The position numbers and the translations under genes were made by a program. The notes below the pieces were generated by a model. The model saw only the letters and a list, made by a program, of their open reading frames with translations, made no database searches and had not been told where the DNA came from. From Arthrobacter methylotrophus (GTDB taxonomy: Bacteria > Actinomycetota > Actinomycetes > Actinomycetales > Micrococcaceae), in contig NZ_BAABED010000001.1 of NCBI RefSeq assembly GCF_039539965.1, positions 1,798,001 through 1,862,000 on the forward strand: a stretch of DNA of 64,000 nucleotides. Reading direction: 5' to 3'. Positions 62,470 through 64,000 of the stretch are shown piece by piece. Every line of letters starts with the position of its first letter. Positions within the stretch are counted from its first letter, which is position 1.

Positions 62470-64000
62470 AATTCACCCTCACCGATTACCAGCACGACGT
62501 CACCAACACTGTCGTCCAGCGTCTGAACGCGGCCGTCGCCATGTTCGACAACGATGGGGCCCGCTCCGCCGTCGGCCTGACCGCACCAACCGGGGCCGGA
62601 AAGACCGTCATTGCCACCGCGATCCTGGAGAAGTTCTTTTTCGGCGGCGGCATCCAGTCGCCGAACAAGAACCTCACAGTCCTGTGGCTGACTGATGATC
62701 CGTCGCTGAACGAGCAGTCCCGCGACAAGATCCTCAAGGCATCCTCACTGATCCAGCCTTCGCAGATCGAGATGATCGACGCCACGTACGACCGTGAGGT
62801 CCTGGAGCCGGGCAAAATCCACTTCATCAACATCGGCCGGCTCGCCCAGGGTGCCACCTCCCACATCGCTACGGGGGATTCCCGCCGCTGGTCGCTGTGG
62901 GAGACGATCGGTAACACGGTCGCCCGCCGCAACCGGGATTTCCTGTTCATCGTCGACGAGGCCCACCGCGGCTCCGAGGTGAAGTCAGGGGACAAAAAGA
63001 CGATAATGCGCACCATCCTGGACGGCGGCCCGGTCGAATTCCCGGACGGCGCCGGCAACAAGAAGACCATCGTCAACGTCCCGGTCGGCATCATGCTTGG
63101 CATCTCGGCGACCCCGAAGAAATTCGAGGACGCAATGAAGGCCACGGACGTGGACGGCAACAACCTCGCCGAGCGCACACTCTTCAAGGTCGCCGCGGAC
63201 ACCGCCAAGGTCCGCGACTCCGGCATGATCAAAGACCTGATCAACGTCAACCACCCGAACGACAACCAGCCCACCGACGACACGCTCGTCAGGGCTGCCG
63301 TCCGCGACCTCATCAACTACACGAAGCTGTGGGAGCAGGAAGGTGCAGCCTCCGGCGGCGTCCATCCGGTCAAGCCGCTGCTGGTCGTCCAGGTCCACGA
63401 CAGGGTCTCCGAGGCGACCCTGGGCAACCTGGTGACCTCCATGGCAGCCGAATGGAAGGACGGGCTGCAGCAGGAAACCGGCAAACCCCCGGTTATCGTG
63501 CACTCCTTCGGGGAGAAGAAGCACATCGATCTTCCCGACGGCCGGATGATCCCGTACATGGCGCCGCAGAACATCGAGGAGAACCAGCACGTCAGGGTGG
63601 TCCTGTTCAAGGCAGCACTGACCACCGGCTGGGACTGCCCCCGCGCCGAGGTCATGGTGTCCCTGCGCGCGGCGAAGGAGCACACCTCCATCGCCCAGCT
63701 CATCGGTCGCATGGTCCGTACCCCGGTCGCCGGCCGGATCGACACCGATGGCCTGGACGAGCTCAACTCCGTCTCCCTCTACTTGCCGCACTACGACAAG
63801 GACGAGGTCGCCAAGGTGGTCTCCGCGTTCGTCGGTGACGCCGACGTCGAGGTCCCGGTCGCGGTGAACCCGATGCAGTTCGAGCGCACCCCTGGGATCC
63901 CGGACGCGCTCTGGGAAATCGTGTTGCCGAAGGAGATCAAGCCGAAGCGGACTTTCGCTTCCGAGACCGCGCGCCTGGCCACCCTGGGCACCCGTCTGGA
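62466..64000 (+). CDS. res: Type III restriction enzyme, Res subunit (3' end outside window)
   Basis: Helicase-nuclease subunit. MKFTLTDYQHDVTNTVVQRL, Walker A TAPTGAGKTV (39-48), DEAH box FIVDEAHRGSE (161-171), ISATPKKF and LLVVQVHDRVSE, then helicase motif VI-like AQLIGRMVRTP. The visible 511 codons are open to the end of the window; the endonuclease domain would be beyond it. Start overlaps the previous stop. Confidence 0.94.
   Translation, partial: MKFTLTDYQHDVTNTVVQRLNAAVAMFDNDGARSAVGLTAPTGAGKTVIATAILEKFFFGGGIQSPNKNLTVLWLTDDPSLNEQSRDKILKASSLIQPSQIEMIDATYDREVLEPGKIHFINIGRLAQGATSHIATGDSRRWSLWETIGNTVARRNRDFLFIVDEAHRGSEVKSGDKKTIMRTILDGGPVEFPDGAGNKKTIVNVPVGIMLGISATPKKFEDAMKATDVDGNNLAERTLFKVAADTAKVRDSGMIKDLINVNHPNDNQPTDDTLVRAAVRDLINYTKLWEQEGAASGGVHPVKPLLVVQVHDRVSEATLGNLVTSMAAEWKDGLQQETGKPPVIVHSFGEKKHIDLPDGRMIPYMAPQNIEENQHVRVVLFKAALTTGWDCPRAEVMVSLRAAKEHTSIAQLIGRMVRTPVAGRIDTDGLDELNSVSLYLPHYDKDEVAKVVSAFVGDADVEVPVAVNPMQFERTPGIPDALWEIVLPKEIKPKRTFASETARLATLGTRL

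Noticed and set aside
1..64000. CRISPR arrays
   Set aside because: The short repeats present (P1/P2 motifs, tRNA arms, tag-coding segments) are dispersed and have no regular repeat-spacer layout; no cas gene is seen.

Overview
The window is a high-GC, densely coded stretch of an actinobacterial replicon. The SecY and SecE proteins, Lsr2, DUF3662-FHA plus PknB-like kinase, tmRNA and codon use all look like an Arthrobacter/Pseudarthrobacter-type (Micrococcaceae) host. Host identity is inference. The gene content does not look like a core chromosome: there is a complete tRNA set in one array, private copies of Sec components and tRNA-maturation enzymes, many short orphan genes, and one N-terminal tag and one promoter type used again and again. 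A megaplasmid or very large phage/phage-plasmid fits best. No capsid, terminase, replication or partition gene is visible here, so the two cannot be separated.

Layout. 1-7200: 3' part of secY, then short orphan genes, a Nudix hydrolase, three genes with the N-terminal RQPxGxPxGGQFA tag, a Tyr/Pro-rich lipoprotein and an RDD membrane protein. 7296-19596: about 38 recognisable tRNA genes whose anticodons cover all 20 amino acids, plus tmRNA, several degenerate or odd tRNA-like RNAs, an HNH endonuclease, a HAD-like protein, an IS481-family element and small genes. 17189-26564: enzymes (GNAT, TrxB, HNH, SDR, NucS-like nuclease, RNase H, N-formylglutamate amidohydrolase-like, DUF3841, ATP-grasp). 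26738-31632: Lsr2, a 625-residue lipoprotein and an ABC exporter pair. 31682-36232: a cluster of tagged orphan proteins. 36331-39208: SecE, an FHA protein and a Ser/Thr kinase. 39263-44513: another tagged protein, a Bax1-I/YccA membrane protein, Cys-rich small proteins, MazG-like and dUTPase. 45040-52496: membrane proteins, a tagged CCA-adding enzyme with a one-base frameshift, cold-shock protein and a Thg1-type tRNA-His guanylyltransferase. 52790-58762: VOC, PH-like, SipW-type signal peptidase, GNAT, a tagged protein and orphans. 58909-64000: GIY-YIG/DUF4357 nuclease and a type III restriction-modification locus running off the end.

Two recurrent signals tie the window together. (1) A promoter, here called P1: roughly GGTGA, a 17-bp spacer, then CACACAT. 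In 17 cases the start codon lies exactly 7 nt after CACACAT, implying leaderless mRNAs; in others it drives genes with a ribosome binding site or structural RNAs. A second motif, P2 (TACGCATGTTYC), precedes other GTG/ATG starts. (2) An approximately 25-residue N-terminal tag centred on RQPKGIPVGGQFA that begins eleven otherwise unrelated proteins, including the CCA-adding enzyme.

Taken together the element seems to bring its own translation kit: tRNAs without encoded CCA, a CCA-adding enzyme, a tRNA-His gene lacking the encoded G at position -1 together with a Thg1 enzyme that could add it, tmRNA for stalled ribosomes, and SecY/SecE/signal peptidase for export. This functional reading is inference; the sequence matches are direct.
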